Part shown: one piece after another, positions 1 through 8,889 of the stretch | How positions within the stretch are numbered: the stretch's first letter is position 1 | Layout of the letters: the number at the start of each line of letters is the position of its first letter | Assembly (NCBI RefSeq): GCF_007666205.1 | Contig: NZ_VDOR01000001.1 | Location: forward strand, 372,001-436,000 | Source: Kocuria palustris | GTDB lineage: Bacteria; Actinomycetota; Actinomycetes; Actinomycetales; Micrococcaceae | Length of the DNA: 64,000 nucleotides | Reading direction: 5' to 3' | Translations under genes and position numbers: made by a program | The notes under the pieces: generated by a model | What the model was told of the DNA's origin: nothing | Database searches by the model: none | What the model saw: only the letters and a program-made list of their open reading frames with translations

Positions 1-88
1 GGCCTGTACACATGAGGCCACATGGGTTTGTCTTGGTGAACACAGGTCGGCGGCCCGGTCCGACCGACGACCCGTCACAGGAGACGCC

Positions 89-925
89 ATGAGCTCGTGC
101 TCGGAGGAACCGCGGGACGCCGCCGCCAGGTCGACGCTCGATCGGATCGACGACGAGCGCACCATGCGCCGTGAGATCCCCCAGCGCAGCACGGCCTGGG
201 CCCGGGGCCTGGCCGCTGCGACCGGGCGGGCCGGCATCACGCCGAACATGATCTCGTCCGCATCCGTGCTGATCGCCGCCGGGGGATGCGCCGCGCTCGT
301 CGGATCGGGCTGGGCGGTCGAGGCGGGCGACGACGGCGTGCGCGCGGCCCTGCTGATCGTCGCCGCGCTCACGGCCCCGCTGCGGCTGCTCATGAACATG
401 CTCGACGGCATGGTCGCCGTCGAAGGCGGCCGGCAGACCCCCGTCGGCGATCTCTTCAACGAGGTGCCGGACCGGGTCGCCGATGTGCTCCTGCTGGCCG
501 GTGCCGGCTATGCGATCGCGTCCGTCCACGGCGGCCTCACGATCGGCTGGGTCGCAGCGGTCCTGGCGCTGCTGACCGCCTACGTCCGCTCGCTGGGCGC
601 TGCGCAGGGGCTCTCGAACCACTTCGAGGGGCCCATGGCCAAGCCGCGGCGCATGTGGCTGCTGATGCTCGGCTGCCTGCTCTCCCTGCTGGAGCCGGTC
701 GTGGTCGTCCCACTGGGACTCGAGAGGGGCGCGGTGCTCGGCGTGGTCCTCGCGGTGATCGCGGCCGGGTCGCTGGCCACGGTCGGCATCCGACTGCATC
801 TGATCGGGCGCGAGCTCAAGGAGCGCGCGGCCTCGATGGCCGGCGTCGGTCCTTCCGGGCCGTCCGCTGCTCCATCCGCCGGGCCGGCCGCGGAGCACCC
901 GCGGACGACGACCGGGGAGGGCTGA
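89..925 (+). CDS. CDP-alcohol phosphatidyltransferase family membrane protein
   Basis: Likely moves a phosphatidyl or related group from a CDP-linked donor to an alcohol in the membrane. The 278-residue protein has several hydrophobic helices and a variant family signature: D106-G107-x2-A110, then V111 where the usual Arg stands, G120, N124 in place of one catalytic Asp, and D128. This variant (DGxxA...NExxD) resembles YnbA-type members more than PgsA or PssA. The start has CAGGAG upstream. A CdsA-like gene follows 4 bp later, so the pair probably makes and uses CDP-diacylglycerol. The substrate alcohol cannot be told from sequence. Confidence 0.85.
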   Translation: MSSCSEEPRDAAARSTLDRIDDERTMRREIPQRSTAWARGLAAATGRAGITPNMISSASVLIAAGGCAALVGSGWAVEAGDDGVRAALLIVAALTAPLRLLMNMLDGMVAVEGGRQTPVGDLFNEVPDRVADVLLLAGAGYAIASVHGGLTIGWVAAVLALLTAYVRSLGAAQGLSNHFEGPMAKPRRMWLLMLGCLLSLLEPVVVVPLGLERGAVLGVVLAVIAAGSLATVGIRLHLIGRELKERAASMAGVGPSGPSAAPSAGPAAEHPRTTTGEG

Positions 926-929
926 GCCC

Positions 930-1970
930 ATGGGGCCCGCGACGACGCCCGCAGGGCTGCTCGGCCTCGACGGCCTTCCCCAGCAGATCGGGCTGATCGG
1001 CGGTGCCGCGGCATGGCTGCTGGCGGGATCCGTCGTCGTGCTGATCCTGGCCACGCTCGTCGTTCTGGCCCTGACGGCCCGGATGCCCGCGGCCAAGGCC
1101 GGGTTCAGCACGGAGCTGCGGCAGCGGACCTGGGCCTGGTGGTACATGATCGGCGTCCTGGGCATTGCGCTGCTGGGCGGGGAGACCGCGGTGATCCTGC
1201 TGTTCGCGGTGCTCTCCCTGCTCGGGCTGCGCGAGATGGCCTCGCTGCTGCCGGATCAGCGCGCGGACCGCGCGGTGCTGCTGTGGCTGGCGGTGATCAC
1301 GCCGCTGCACTACTGGTTCCTGTGGGAGCACTGGTACGGGATGTCCGCGATCTTCATCCCGGTCTACGCGTTCCTCTTCCTGCCGGCGGTCTCGGCGCTG
1401 CAGGGGCGCACCGAGGGATTCCTGGCCCGCGCGGCGTCGATCCAGTGGGCGCTGATGGTCTGCGTCTACGCGGTCTCCTACGTGCCGGCCCTGCTCCAGC
1501 TGCCGGTGGCCCTGGAGCAGGGCAAGGCCGCGGCGGAGGGCTCGGCCCCCGGATCCGGCGGGTGGCAGGGCGCGGCGCTGCTGCTGTTCCTGGTGATCGT
1601 GGTCCAGGGCTCCGACGTGCTGCAGTACGTGTGGGGCAAGACGCTGGGGCGGCACCCGGTGGCGCCGTCGGTGAGCCCGAACAAGACGTGGGAGGGGCTG
1701 ATCGGCGGGGTCCTCTCGGCCACGGCGCTGGGTGCGGCGCTGTGGTGGGCCACTCCCTTCGCGCCGTGGCAGGCGGGGCTGCTCGCGCTCGTGAGCTGCC
1801 TGCTGGGCTTCGCGGGAGGCCTGGTGATGTCGTCGATCAAGCGCGATCGCGGGGTCAAGGACTTCGGCGCCGTGATCCCCGGCCACGGCGGGATCATGGA
1901 CCGCTTCGACTCCCTGGTCTTCGCGGCCCCGGTCTTCTTCCACCTGGTGCGCTTCTTCTTCTCCGCCTGA
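930..1970 (+). CDS. Phosphatidate cytidylyltransferase (CdsA family)
   Basis: Makes CDP-diacylglycerol from phosphatidate and CTP at the membrane. The 346-residue protein has many hydrophobic helices. Near the C-terminus, from about residue 301, is the cytidylyltransferase signature: S-x-x-K-R, K-D, PGHGG and DRFD. It lies 4 bp after the phosphatidyltransferase gene, in the same arrangement as E. coli ynbA-ynbB. It may therefore be an accessory rather than the main housekeeping CdsA. It ends convergent with the SsuD-like gene, with a hairpin between. Confidence 0.87.
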   Translation: MGPATTPAGLLGLDGLPQQIGLIGGAAAWLLAGSVVVLILATLVVLALTARMPAAKAGFSTELRQRTWAWWYMIGVLGIALLGGETAVILLFAVLSLLGLREMASLLPDQRADRAVLLWLAVITPLHYWFLWEHWYGMSAIFIPVYAFLFLPAVSALQGRTEGFLARAASIQWALMVCVYAVSYVPALLQLPVALEQGKAAAEGSAPGSGGWQGAALLLFLVIVVQGSDVLQYVWGKTLGRHPVAPSVSPNKTWEGLIGGVLSATALGAALWWATPFAPWQAGLLALVSCLLGFAGGLVMSSIKRDRGVKDFGAVIPGHGGIMDRFDSLVFAAPVFFHLVRFFFSA

Positions 1971-1985
1971 CCCGCCCTCCCCGCT

Positions 1986-2044
1986 GCCGAGCGGGCGATC
2001 TCGAGCCCTGGGCGCCCCGACAGGCCTCGGATCGCTCGTTCGGC
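1986..2044. terminator. Imperfect bidirectional hairpin between convergent genes
   Basis: Arms at 1986-2000 and 2030-2044 pair at 13 of 15 positions. They lie between the converging cdsA-like and ssuD-like genes. There is no U-run, as is common in GC-rich actinobacteria. Confidence 0.45.
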
Positions 2045-2077
2045 GGGAAGGCGGGGCGGGGTGTGTGGAGCGGGGGG

Positions 2078-3190
2078 TCAGGCGGGGTCCGGGGCCAGGA
2101 CTCCGCGGCGGGCGAGCTCCGGGCGCAGGCCCTCGCCCACCCAGTAGGACTCCTCGAGGTGCGGGTAGCCGGAGAGGATGAAGTGCTCCACACCCACCGC
2201 GTGGTACTCCTCGATCAGGTCCGCGACCTCCTCGTGGCTGCCCACGAACGCCGTCCCGGCGCCGCCGCGCAGCAGGCCCACGCCCGCCCAGAGGCCGGGG
2301 TGGACCTCCAGCTCGCGGGCGCTCTCGGGCACGGTGTCGCCGTGCAGCTCGGTCATCCCCTTCTGCGCCGTGGACTCGGAGGCCGCCAGGTGCTTCTGGG
2401 ACTTCCTCACCTCCTCGGGATCCATCTGCTCCAGGAAGCGCTGCGCCGTGGCCCAGGCGTCCTCGGAGCGGTCCCGCGTGATCACGTGCGCGCGGACGCC
2501 GAACTGCAGGGTGCGCCCCTCCTGCGCGGCCATCTCCCGCAGCCGCTCGATGCGCGCCCCGACCTTCTCCGGCTTCTCGCCCCAGGTCAGGTGGACGTCC
2601 GCTCGACGAGCGGCCACGGGCAGCGCCGCCTCCGAGCTGCCGCCGAAGTACAGCGGAGGCACGACCTCGGGCCGCTCGAACGCGGTGGCCCCGCGCACCT
2701 GGTAGTGCTCGCCGTCGAAGTCGACGTCCCGGCCGGTCCAGATCTCCGACACGATCCGCATGAACTCGTCGGTGCGCTCGTAGCGCTGATCGTGATCGAG
2801 CCAGTCGCCGAAGCGCCGCTGCTCGGCGGACTCGCCGCCGGTCACGATGTTGAACATGAGCCGCCCGCCGGAGACCTTCTGATAGGTCACGGCCATCTGG
2901 GCGGCCAGCGTGGGCGTGATGGTGCCCGGGCGGAACGCGACGAGGAACTTCAGCCGCGACGTGGCGCCGATCAGCGCGGCCGTGGCGATCCAGGCGTCCT
3001 CGCACCACGAGCCGGTGGGGGTCAGGACCGCGTGGAAGCCGTTGGCCTCCGCCGCGCGCGCCACCTGGGCCAGGTAGTCGAGGCTCGGCTCCCGGGGCGT
3101 GACCACGGCGCGGTCGTTCGAGTGCGGCCGATCGACCACGGATCGCCCGTCGCCGTTGGTGGGCAGGAACCAGTTCAGAGTCACGCTCAT
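2078..3190 (-). CDS. ssuD: LLM-class FMNH2-dependent alkanesulfonate monooxygenase
   Basis: Cleaves alkanesulfonates to sulfite and aldehyde using reduced flavin, releasing sulfur under sulfate limitation. The 370-residue protein starts MSVTLNWFLPTNGDGR and has the LLM (beta/alpha)8 features: SRLKFLVAFRPG, GGRLMFNIVTGG and PPLYFGGSS. Its length matches E. coli SsuD (about 380). The ATG at 3190 has a GGAGGAAG-type ribosome site upstream. It is divergent from a sulfonate-type ABC transporter, which supports the substrate class. No flavin reductase (SsuE) is in this window. Confidence 0.9.
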   Translation of the reverse strand: MSVTLNWFLPTNGDGRSVVDRPHSNDRAVVTPREPSLDYLAQVARAAEANGFHAVLTPTGSWCEDAWIATAALIGATSRLKFLVAFRPGTITPTLAAQMAVTYQKVSGGRLMFNIVTGGESAEQRRFGDWLDHDQRYERTDEFMRIVSEIWTGRDVDFDGEHYQVRGATAFERPEVVPPLYFGGSSEAALPVAARRADVHLTWGEKPEKVGARIERLREMAAQEGRTLQFGVRAHVITRDRSEDAWATAQRFLEQMDPEEVRKSQKHLAASESTAQKGMTELHGDTVPESARELEVHPGLWAGVGLLRGGAGTAFVGSHEEVADLIEEYHAVGVEHFILSGYPHLEESYWVGEGLRPELARRGVLAPDPA

Positions 3191-3238
3191 CGCGGAGGAA
3201 GCCTTCTCTCGATCCGTCGGGTGCTGCGGTCTGCCCGA

Positions 3239-3363
3239 ATCTACGGCTCGGGCGGCGCGGGCAGGAGTTGTCCGACCCGTTCCGTAGGAATAGTTCACAG
3301 TCCGGCCCGTCGCGTGTGACGAGATGACGACGGGCACGAGAAAAACCCTACGGGATCGGTAGA
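3239..3363. promoter_or_regulatory. Divergent promoter region with repeated CCTACGG motifs
   Basis: The 225-bp gap between ssuD and the transporter operon carries CTACGG at 3240-3245, CCGTAGG at 3283-3289, CCTACGG at 3347-3353 and CGGTAGA at 3357-3363, in both orientations. These could be half-sites for a sulfur-responsive regulator. No known regulator motif is assigned. Confidence 0.4.
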
Positions 3364-3415
3364 GTTTCGGGCTCCGGCAGTCCTGCTTCCCCGCCCTCCC
3401 GAGAACGGATCGCCC

Positions 3416-4330
3416 ATGTCCTCCCAGGCCACCGCAGCGGCCCCGACGACGACGCCCCCCGCATCGACGCAGCCGCCCGACGCATCCGCCGAGGGCCGAC
3501 GCTCCTCGAGACGGACCCGCCGGCGCGGCCGCCTCCAGCGGGTCAGGACCACGCTGATCAGCCTGGTCGTGCTGATCCTGCTCTGGTGGTTCGTCACGGC
3601 GGCGGGCCTGGTCCAGCCGCTGTTCCTGCCCTCGCCCGGCGCGGTGTGGTCGGCCTTCGTCCAGGCCAACTCCTGCCGCCCGGTCACCGACGACGCCTCC
3701 CGGTGGGCCTGCGGCGAGCAGGGCTACTTCCTGTGGGAGCACCTGGCGCACAGCCTGCGCAGGATCGCGATCGGCGTGGGCGCGGGTGCCGTCGTCGGCG
3801 TGGCCCTGGGTGTGCTGCTCGGCGCGTTCCGCCCGGTGCGCGAGATCGTGGAGCCGTACCTGCACTTCCTGCGCGCGCTTCCCCCGCTGGGCTACATCGG
3901 CCTGCTGATCGTGTGGTTCGGCATCGGGGACACCTCCAAGATCTGGCTGCTCTTCCTGGCCGCCTTCCCCCCGATCGCCGTGGCCACCATGCAGGGGGTG
4001 CAGGGCGTGCAGGTCACCCGGGTCAATGCGGCCCGGTCGCTGGGCGCCACGCGCTGGCAGGTCATGCGCCACGTGACGATCCCCTCCGCCCTGCCCGACG
4101 TGATCGGCGGCATCCGCATCGCCACGGGCTTCACCTGGACCACCGTGGTGGCGGCCGAGCTGAACAACGGCATCCCCGGCATCGGCGGGCTCGCCTACGT
4201 CTCCGGAACGCAGCTGCAGACCCCGCTGACCATCGCCTGCATCATCGTCATCGGCCTGGCCGCCGTCGGGCTGGACGCCCTGATCGCGGCCCTGGGCCGC
4301 GTGGCGACTCCCTGGCAGGGACGCGCATGA
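3416..4330 (+). CDS. ABC transporter permease, taurine/aliphatic sulfonate type
   Basis: Inner-membrane permease of a sulfonate importer (TauC/SsuC family). The 304-residue protein has a basic N-terminal tail of about 40 residues, then about six transmembrane helices. The EAA-type loop is seen around ARSLGATRWQVMRHVTIPSA. It is the first gene of a permease-ATPase-binding protein operon divergent from ssuD. The next gene begins within about 40 bp. Taurine, alkanesulfonate or another sulfonate remain possible substrates. Confidence 0.88.
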   Translation: MSSQATAAAPTTTPPASTQPPDASAEGRRSSRRTRRRGRLQRVRTTLISLVVLILLWWFVTAAGLVQPLFLPSPGAVWSAFVQANSCRPVTDDASRWACGEQGYFLWEHLAHSLRRIAIGVGAGAVVGVALGVLLGAFRPVREIVEPYLHFLRALPPLGYIGLLIVWFGIGDTSKIWLLFLAAFPPIAVATMQGVQGVQVTRVNAARSLGATRWQVMRHVTIPSALPDVIGGIRIATGFTWTTVVAAELNNGIPGIGGLAYVSGTQLQTPLTIACIIVIGLAAVGLDALIAALGRVATPWQGRA

Positions 4331-4365
4331 CCGGCCCCAGGAACCCCGGCTCCCAGGAGGATCCG

Positions 4366-5220
4366 ATGACGGCACAGACGACGACGGCACAGATGGCCGG
4401 GCGGCCCCCGCGCGGCCGGGACACGGCCAAGATCCGGCTCGAGGCCGCGGCCAAGGACTACACGACCGACTCCGGGGACACCGTGCGGGCCCTGGCGCCC
4501 ACCGACCTGGAGATCCGGGAGGGGGAGTTCGTGTGCATCGTCGGCCCCTCCGGCTGCGGCAAGTCGACCCTGATGGACATGGTGGCCGGCTTCCACGCCC
4601 CCTCCAGCGGAGCCGTCGTGGTGGACGGGGAGCCGGTGGAGGGCCCATCGGCGGCGCGCGGCGTCGTGTTCCAGCAGGCCAATCTCCTGCCGTGGAAGTC
4701 CGTGCGGGCCAACGTGGAGCTGGGGCCGCGGCTGCGGGGGGTCCCGGCGCAGGAGCGGCGGGAGGCCGCCGAGCGCGAGCTGGCGCTCGTGGGGCTGGAG
4801 GCCTTCGCCGACCGCAAGCCCTACGAGCTCTCCGGCGGCATGCAGCAGCGCGCCCAGATCGCCCGCGTGCTCGCCAACGATCCCGCCGTCATCCTCATGG
4901 ACGAGCCCTTCGGCGCGCTGGACGCCCTGAGCCGCGAGCGCCTGCAGGTCGAGCTGCGCGGGATCTGGCGCCAGGACCGCAAGACGATCGTGTTCATCAC
5001 GCACTCGATCGACGAGGCCGTCTACCTCGGCACGCGCGTGCTCGTGATGAGCCCGCGCCCCGGGCGGATCGCCCTGGACCTGCCGGTCGAGGTCGGACGC
5101 GACCACGACGACGTCTCCGTGCGCACCAGCCCCGAGTTCACCGCCCTGCGCGAGCGGATCGCCGCGGCGATCTACGGCGACGAGACCGCGCCGTCGGGCA
5201 GCGCCACGGTCGGCGAATGA
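4366..5220 (+). CDS. ABC transporter ATP-binding protein, sulfonate/taurine type
   Basis: Powers the sulfonate importer. The 284-residue protein has Walker A GPSGCGKST at residues 60-68, a Q-loop (VFQQANLLPW), signature LSGGMQQR, Walker B VILMDEPFGALD and the H-loop His in FITHSID. The ATG at 4366 is chosen over the ATG at 4327, which overlaps the permease stop, because a full AGGAGG lies at 4355-4360. It resembles TauB/SsuB. The binding protein follows 32 bp downstream. Confidence 0.9.
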   Translation: MTAQTTTAQMAGRPPRGRDTAKIRLEAAAKDYTTDSGDTVRALAPTDLEIREGEFVCIVGPSGCGKSTLMDMVAGFHAPSSGAVVVDGEPVEGPSAARGVVFQQANLLPWKSVRANVELGPRLRGVPAQERREAAERELALVGLEAFADRKPYELSGGMQQRAQIARVLANDPAVILMDEPFGALDALSRERLQVELRGIWRQDRKTIVFITHSIDEAVYLGTRVLVMSPRPGRIALDLPVEVGRDHDDVSVRTSPEFTALRERIAAAIYGDETAPSGSATVGE

Positions 5221-5252
5221 GACACCACCCGCTCCGCCAGGAGGACCGCCCC

Positions 5253-6326
5253 ATGACCACCGCATCCCGCAGGGCAGCGACCGGCCTGTCGCTCGCGGCA
5301 GCCACCGCGCTGCTGCTCACCGGCTGCACCGCGGCCCAGACCGAGCGTCGGCTCAATGCGGAGCACGGCGACGTGCTCGCCGAATGCCCCTGGGAGGCCG
5401 ACGAGTCCGTCACGGGCACGGTCGACGTGGGGTTCCAGCTGCTGCCCAGCGGCGATCTGATCGTGCGCGACCAGCAGGTCCTGGAGGCCTGCATGCCGAA
5501 CGCCGACATCCGCTGGACGCAGTACGCCTCCGGCGCGGAGGTCGTGCAGGGCTTCGGCGGCGACTCCCTCGACATCGCGACGGTGGGCTCCAGCCCGGCG
5601 GTGCGGGCCCAGTCCGCGCCCCTGGACCTGCCCGTCGAGGTGGTGTGGATCCAGGACGTGATCGGGGAGGCCGAGGCGCTGATCGGGGCCGAGGGGATCA
5701 CCGAGCTCGAGGACCTGCGCGGCGGCACGGTCGGGGTCCCGTTCGGGTCCACGGCGCACTTCAGCCTCCTGGCGCTGCTCGAGCAGGAAGGGCTGTCCGA
5801 CGACGTCACCGTCATCAACCTGTCGCCCGACGCGATGCTGGGCGCGTGGCAGTCCCAGGAGGTCGACGCCGTCTACATCTGGGACCCCACGCTCGGCGAG
5901 CTCGAGGCCGACGGCGGCACCCGGCTCGTCTCCAGCGCACGCGCCGCCGAGATCGGGTCGCCGACCTTCGACCTGTCCGTGGCCGGCACCGGCTTCACGC
6001 AGGAGAACCCCGAGTTCATGGAGCAGTGGACCCGGGCCCAGGACTGGGCCGTGCAGATGCTCCAGGACGATCCGCAGCGCGCCGCAGGGATCCTGGCGCT
6101 GCAGACGGGCTCGGATGCCGAGACCGTCCGCCGGCAGATCGACGGCACCGGCTACCTGCGCGCCCACGAGCAGCAGGAGCAGTTCTTCTCCGGTCCGCTG
6201 GCGGATGTCCTGATCGACACCGCGGACTTCCTGGACCAGCAGGGGGAGATCGATGCCCCCGCCGCGCCCGAGCACTACCGGGAGGGCGTCGAGTCCTCGG
6301 CCGTCGAGGAGGTCGCCGCCGGCTGA
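5253..6326 (+). CDS. Sulfonate ABC transporter substrate-binding lipoprotein
   Basis: Captures the sulfonate outside the membrane and hands it to the permease. The 357-residue precursor has a lipoprotein signal peptide ending LLLTGC (lipobox Cys near residue 26). It then shows a TauA/SsuA-type two-lobed binding fold with motifs such as GGDSLDIATVGSSPA and an NMT1-like C-terminal lobe. AGGAGG precedes the ATG. Its last 52 bp overlap the 3' end of the convergent permease gene on the other strand. Confidence 0.87.
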   Translation: MTTASRRAATGLSLAAATALLLTGCTAAQTERRLNAEHGDVLAECPWEADESVTGTVDVGFQLLPSGDLIVRDQQVLEACMPNADIRWTQYASGAEVVQGFGGDSLDIATVGSSPAVRAQSAPLDLPVEVVWIQDVIGEAEALIGAEGITELEDLRGGTVGVPFGSTAHFSLLALLEQEGLSDDVTVINLSPDAMLGAWQSQEVDAVYIWDPTLGELEADGGTRLVSSARAAEIGSPTFDLSVAGTGFTQENPEFMEQWTRAQDWAVQMLQDDPQRAAGILALQTGSDAETVRRQIDGTGYLRAHEQQEQFFSGPLADVLIDTADFLDQQGEIDAPAAPEHYREGVESSAVEEVAAG

Positions 6327-7324
6327 GCCGGGCCCCGGCGCTGCGGCAGCAGTTGCGGCACCGCTCGGACCAGCACCACCATCCCCACGAGCTCGACCAT
6401 GGTCTGCGCCACGACCGCCAGCGGGACCAGCGGGGCCTGCTCCGAGATCGCGACCGCCAGCGGCAGTACGACGAGCGAGTTGCGCGCCGTCGCGCTGAAG
6501 ACTGCGGCCCGGGCCGAGGCCGTCGGAAGCCGGGCGGCGCGCGACACCAGCACCGCGGCGGCCGTCATCGCCGCCAGGAACACGATGTAGACGGGCAGGG
6601 ACAGCGCGATCTCCTCGAGCCGCCCCCGCACCGCCGTGATCTGGGAGCCGATCACGGTCACCAGCACGAGGATCAGGGCGGGGACCATGAGCGCCTGGCC
6701 CGCGCCCTCGACCCGCCGCGCGGCGCCGGCGATGCCGTCAGGCCCCCTGCTGGATCCGCGTCCGGCCCGTTGCGCGAGCGCCTGCACCGCCATCGCGGCC
6801 AGCAGCGGCACGAGCAGCATCCACACCAGGGCGCTGAGGAACGGACCGGGTTCGATCCGCAGGGGGACGTGGGGCCCGGCCAGCAGCCACAGCAGCGGCC
6901 CGAGCAGCACCATCTGGGCGAGCATCAGCAGCGGAGACGCGGCCGTGAGGCGCGCCCGGTCGCCTCCGGCCAGGCCGGCGAACACGATCACCCAGTCGAT
7001 GCAGGGCACCAGCAGCACCACCAGGATGCCCAGCACGAGCTCGGGGTGCCCCGTCAGCGGCCGGGTGAGCAGCCATGCGACCGCCGGGACCACCAGAAAG
7101 TTCAGACCCAGCAGCACCAGCAGGAAACGGCGGTCGCGCAGTCCGTCGCCCAGCTGGGTCAGCGGGATCCCCAGGAACGTGCTCCACAGCAGCACCGCGA
7201 TCAGCGGCGGCACGGCCGGCTCCCACGCGGACGTCACGGCGGGGAGCGCCAGGCCCAGTGCTGCCCCCAGGACCATGGCCGCCAGGTACAGCGGCACCTG
7301 GCGCCGCTCCAGCCACGCGACCAT
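6275..7324 (-). CDS. Arsenite/bile-acid:sodium symporter-fold permease (arsenic resistance type)
   Basis: A membrane permease of the SBF/ACR3-like fold, usually labelled arsenic resistance protein in actinobacteria. The 349 residues form about ten transmembrane helices. Conserved family patches are ERRQVPLYLAAM at the N-terminus, LVPCIDWVIVFAGLAGGD with its conserved Cys, and SATARNSLVVLPLA. The ATG at 7324 is preceded by GAGAGGAGG. No arsR or arsenate reductase adjoins it, so the transported ion is uncertain. The 3' end overlaps the neighbouring binding-protein gene. Confidence 0.75.
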   Translation of the reverse strand: MVAWLERRQVPLYLAAMVLGAALGLALPAVTSAWEPAVPPLIAVLLWSTFLGIPLTQLGDGLRDRRFLLVLLGLNFLVVPAVAWLLTRPLTGHPELVLGILVVLLVPCIDWVIVFAGLAGGDRARLTAASPLLMLAQMVLLGPLLWLLAGPHVPLRIEPGPFLSALVWMLLVPLLAAMAVQALAQRAGRGSSRGPDGIAGAARRVEGAGQALMVPALILVLVTVIGSQITAVRGRLEEIALSLPVYIVFLAAMTAAAVLVSRAARLPTASARAAVFSATARNSLVVLPLAVAISEQAPLVPLAVVAQTMVELVGMVVLVRAVPQLLPQRRGPAQPAATSSTAEDSTPSR

Positions 7325-7418
7325 GGCGCCTCCTCTCCCGATCCTCGATGCCGTCCGGTTCAGTCTCCCGGCGGGTGCAGCAGCGGCACAAACCGGCACC
7401 GTCTCGCGTTGCACGGAC

Positions 7419-7745
7419 ATGACCGATGCACAGGAGCCCTCCGCGCAGCCGTCGCCCACCGCCGAGCTCGAGCTGCGCCACGACACCGCAGCCCATGCCT
7501 TCCAGGCCCTCGACGGCGGCCGCGTCGTCGGCGAGGCCCACTACACGCCGCGGGACCACGACGGCCGCGCCCAGCGGATCTTCGACCACACCCTCACGCA
7601 GCCCAGCCATCGCGGCCGCGGCGTGGCCGACCGCCTGGTCTCCTGGGCGATCGCCGAGACCGCGGCCGAGGGCATCGAGCCGCAGGCCACCTGCTGGTAC
7701 GTGCAGGGGTGGTTGCGCGAGCACCCGGAGGCGCTGGTCGGCTGA
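7419..7745 (+). CDS. GNAT-family N-acetyltransferase, YjdJ-like
   Basis: A compact 108-residue acetyltransferase. The acetyl-CoA loop region is seen as QPSHRGRGVADRLVSWAI, followed by a short C-terminal strand and helix (CWYVQGWLREHPE). This matches the YjdJ/NATD1-like mini-GNAT group, whose substrates are generally unknown. It is divergent from the arsenite-type permease and stands alone. Confidence 0.8.
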   Translation: MTDAQEPSAQPSPTAELELRHDTAAHAFQALDGGRVVGEAHYTPRDHDGRAQRIFDHTLTQPSHRGRGVADRLVSWAIAETAAEGIEPQATCWYVQGWLREHPEALVG

Positions 7746-7773
7746 GTCGGCGCCGCCGTCGACCGGATAGTTA

Positions 7774-7785
7774 GTGACACGTCAC
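7774..7785. promoter_or_regulatory. GTGACACGTCAC dyad upstream of pirin
   Basis: Inverted repeat GTGAC-AC-GTCAC, 23 bp before the pirin start. A near-identical element (GTGATACGTCAC) lies upstream of the split LLM oxidoreductase at 22436-22447. They may share a repressor, possibly of MarR or TetR type (inference). Confidence 0.4.
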
Positions 7786-7808
7786 GTGAAGTGTGCTGGA
7801 ATGAGCGC

Positions 7809-8831
7809 ATGAGCAACGTGGAGCCCGTCCCGCTGGAGACCATCTGCACGACGCAGCCCGGCCACGAGATCCAGATCCTGCCGCCGCGCACCGTCCCCCT
7901 GGGCGGACCGCGCGCCATGGACGTGCGCCGCGTCCTGCCGCAGCGCAAGCGCTCGCTGATCGGCGCGTGGTGCTTCCTGGACAGCTACGGCCCCGACGAC
8001 GTCGCGCAGACCGGGGGCATGGACGTGCCCCGCCATCCGCACACCGGGCTGGCGACCGTCTCGTGGCTGTTCACCGGGGAGATCGACCACCTCGACTCCG
8101 CGGGCAACCGCGTCGTCGTGCGCCCCGGGGAGATGAACCTCATGCTGGCCGGGCGCGGGACCACCCATCAGGAGATCTCGACGGCCGAGACCAGCATCCT
8201 GCACGGCGTCCAGCTGTGGTACGCGCTGCCCGAGTCCACGCGGCACATGGACCACGACTTCATCCATCACGTCCCGCAGCCCGTGCGCGGGGAGGGATCG
8301 CAGATCCGCGTCTTCATCGGGGAGTTCGCCGGCGACGACGCCCAGGTGGGCACTTCCACCCCGCCGCTGCTGGGCGCGGAGATCCTGCTCGAGCCCGGCG
8401 CCGTGCTGGAGCTCGATGTGCAGGAGGGGTTCGAGCACGGCGTCTACCTGGACTCCGGTGCCCTGAGCGTGGACGGGGTCGCGCTGGAGGCCGAGCATCT
8501 GGCCTACGTGGGCCCGGGGCGCGAGAGCCTCCGGCTGGAGGTCGACGACGACGCCGAGCCTGTGCGCCTGATCCTGCTGGGCGGCGAGCCGCTGGGCGAG
8601 GAGATCGTCATGTGGTGGAACTTCATCGGCCGCACGCACGATGAGGTCGCGGCCTACCGGGCGATCTACCAGCACGAGCTGGGCTTCGAGGGCGCTCCGT
8701 CGGAGGAGATCCTGGCCGCCGCAGGCCTGGGCCCGGACGACCCGCCGCGCTTCGGGCCCTACCCCGACGGCGAGCCCGATCCGCTGCCCGCGCCGCCGCT
8801 GCCGAACACCCGGCTGCGCCCGCGCGGCTGA
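7809..8831 (+). CDS. Pirin family protein
   Basis: A bicupin protein. Bacterial pirins act variously as quercetinases or regulatory partners, so the role here is open. The 340-residue chain has the pirin N-terminal cupin with the metal-ligand pattern PRHPHTGLATVSWLF and the following H/E ligands in TTHQEIS. It also has a C-terminal pirin domain ending near ILLGGEPLGEEIVMWWNF. The ATG at 7809 is preferred over an in-frame GTG at 7791. A dyad operator lies just upstream. Confidence 0.88.
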   Translation: MSNVEPVPLETICTTQPGHEIQILPPRTVPLGGPRAMDVRRVLPQRKRSLIGAWCFLDSYGPDDVAQTGGMDVPRHPHTGLATVSWLFTGEIDHLDSAGNRVVVRPGEMNLMLAGRGTTHQEISTAETSILHGVQLWYALPESTRHMDHDFIHHVPQPVRGEGSQIRVFIGEFAGDDAQVGTSTPPLLGAEILLEPGAVLELDVQEGFEHGVYLDSGALSVDGVALEAEHLAYVGPGRESLRLEVDDDAEPVRLILLGGEPLGEEIVMWWNFIGRTHDEVAAYRAIYQHELGFEGAPSEEILAAAGLGPDDPPRFGPYPDGEPDPLPAPPLPNTRLRPRG

Positions 8832-8889
8832 TCCGCCCGGCGACGCTGCCCCGACCCGGCGGAGGACCGCGGCATGCCAGGATCGGCGC

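Noticed and set aside
6845-6862. GGTTCGATCC match suggesting a tRNA T-loop
   Set aside because: It lies inside the arsenite-type permease gene and no cloverleaf stems surround it.
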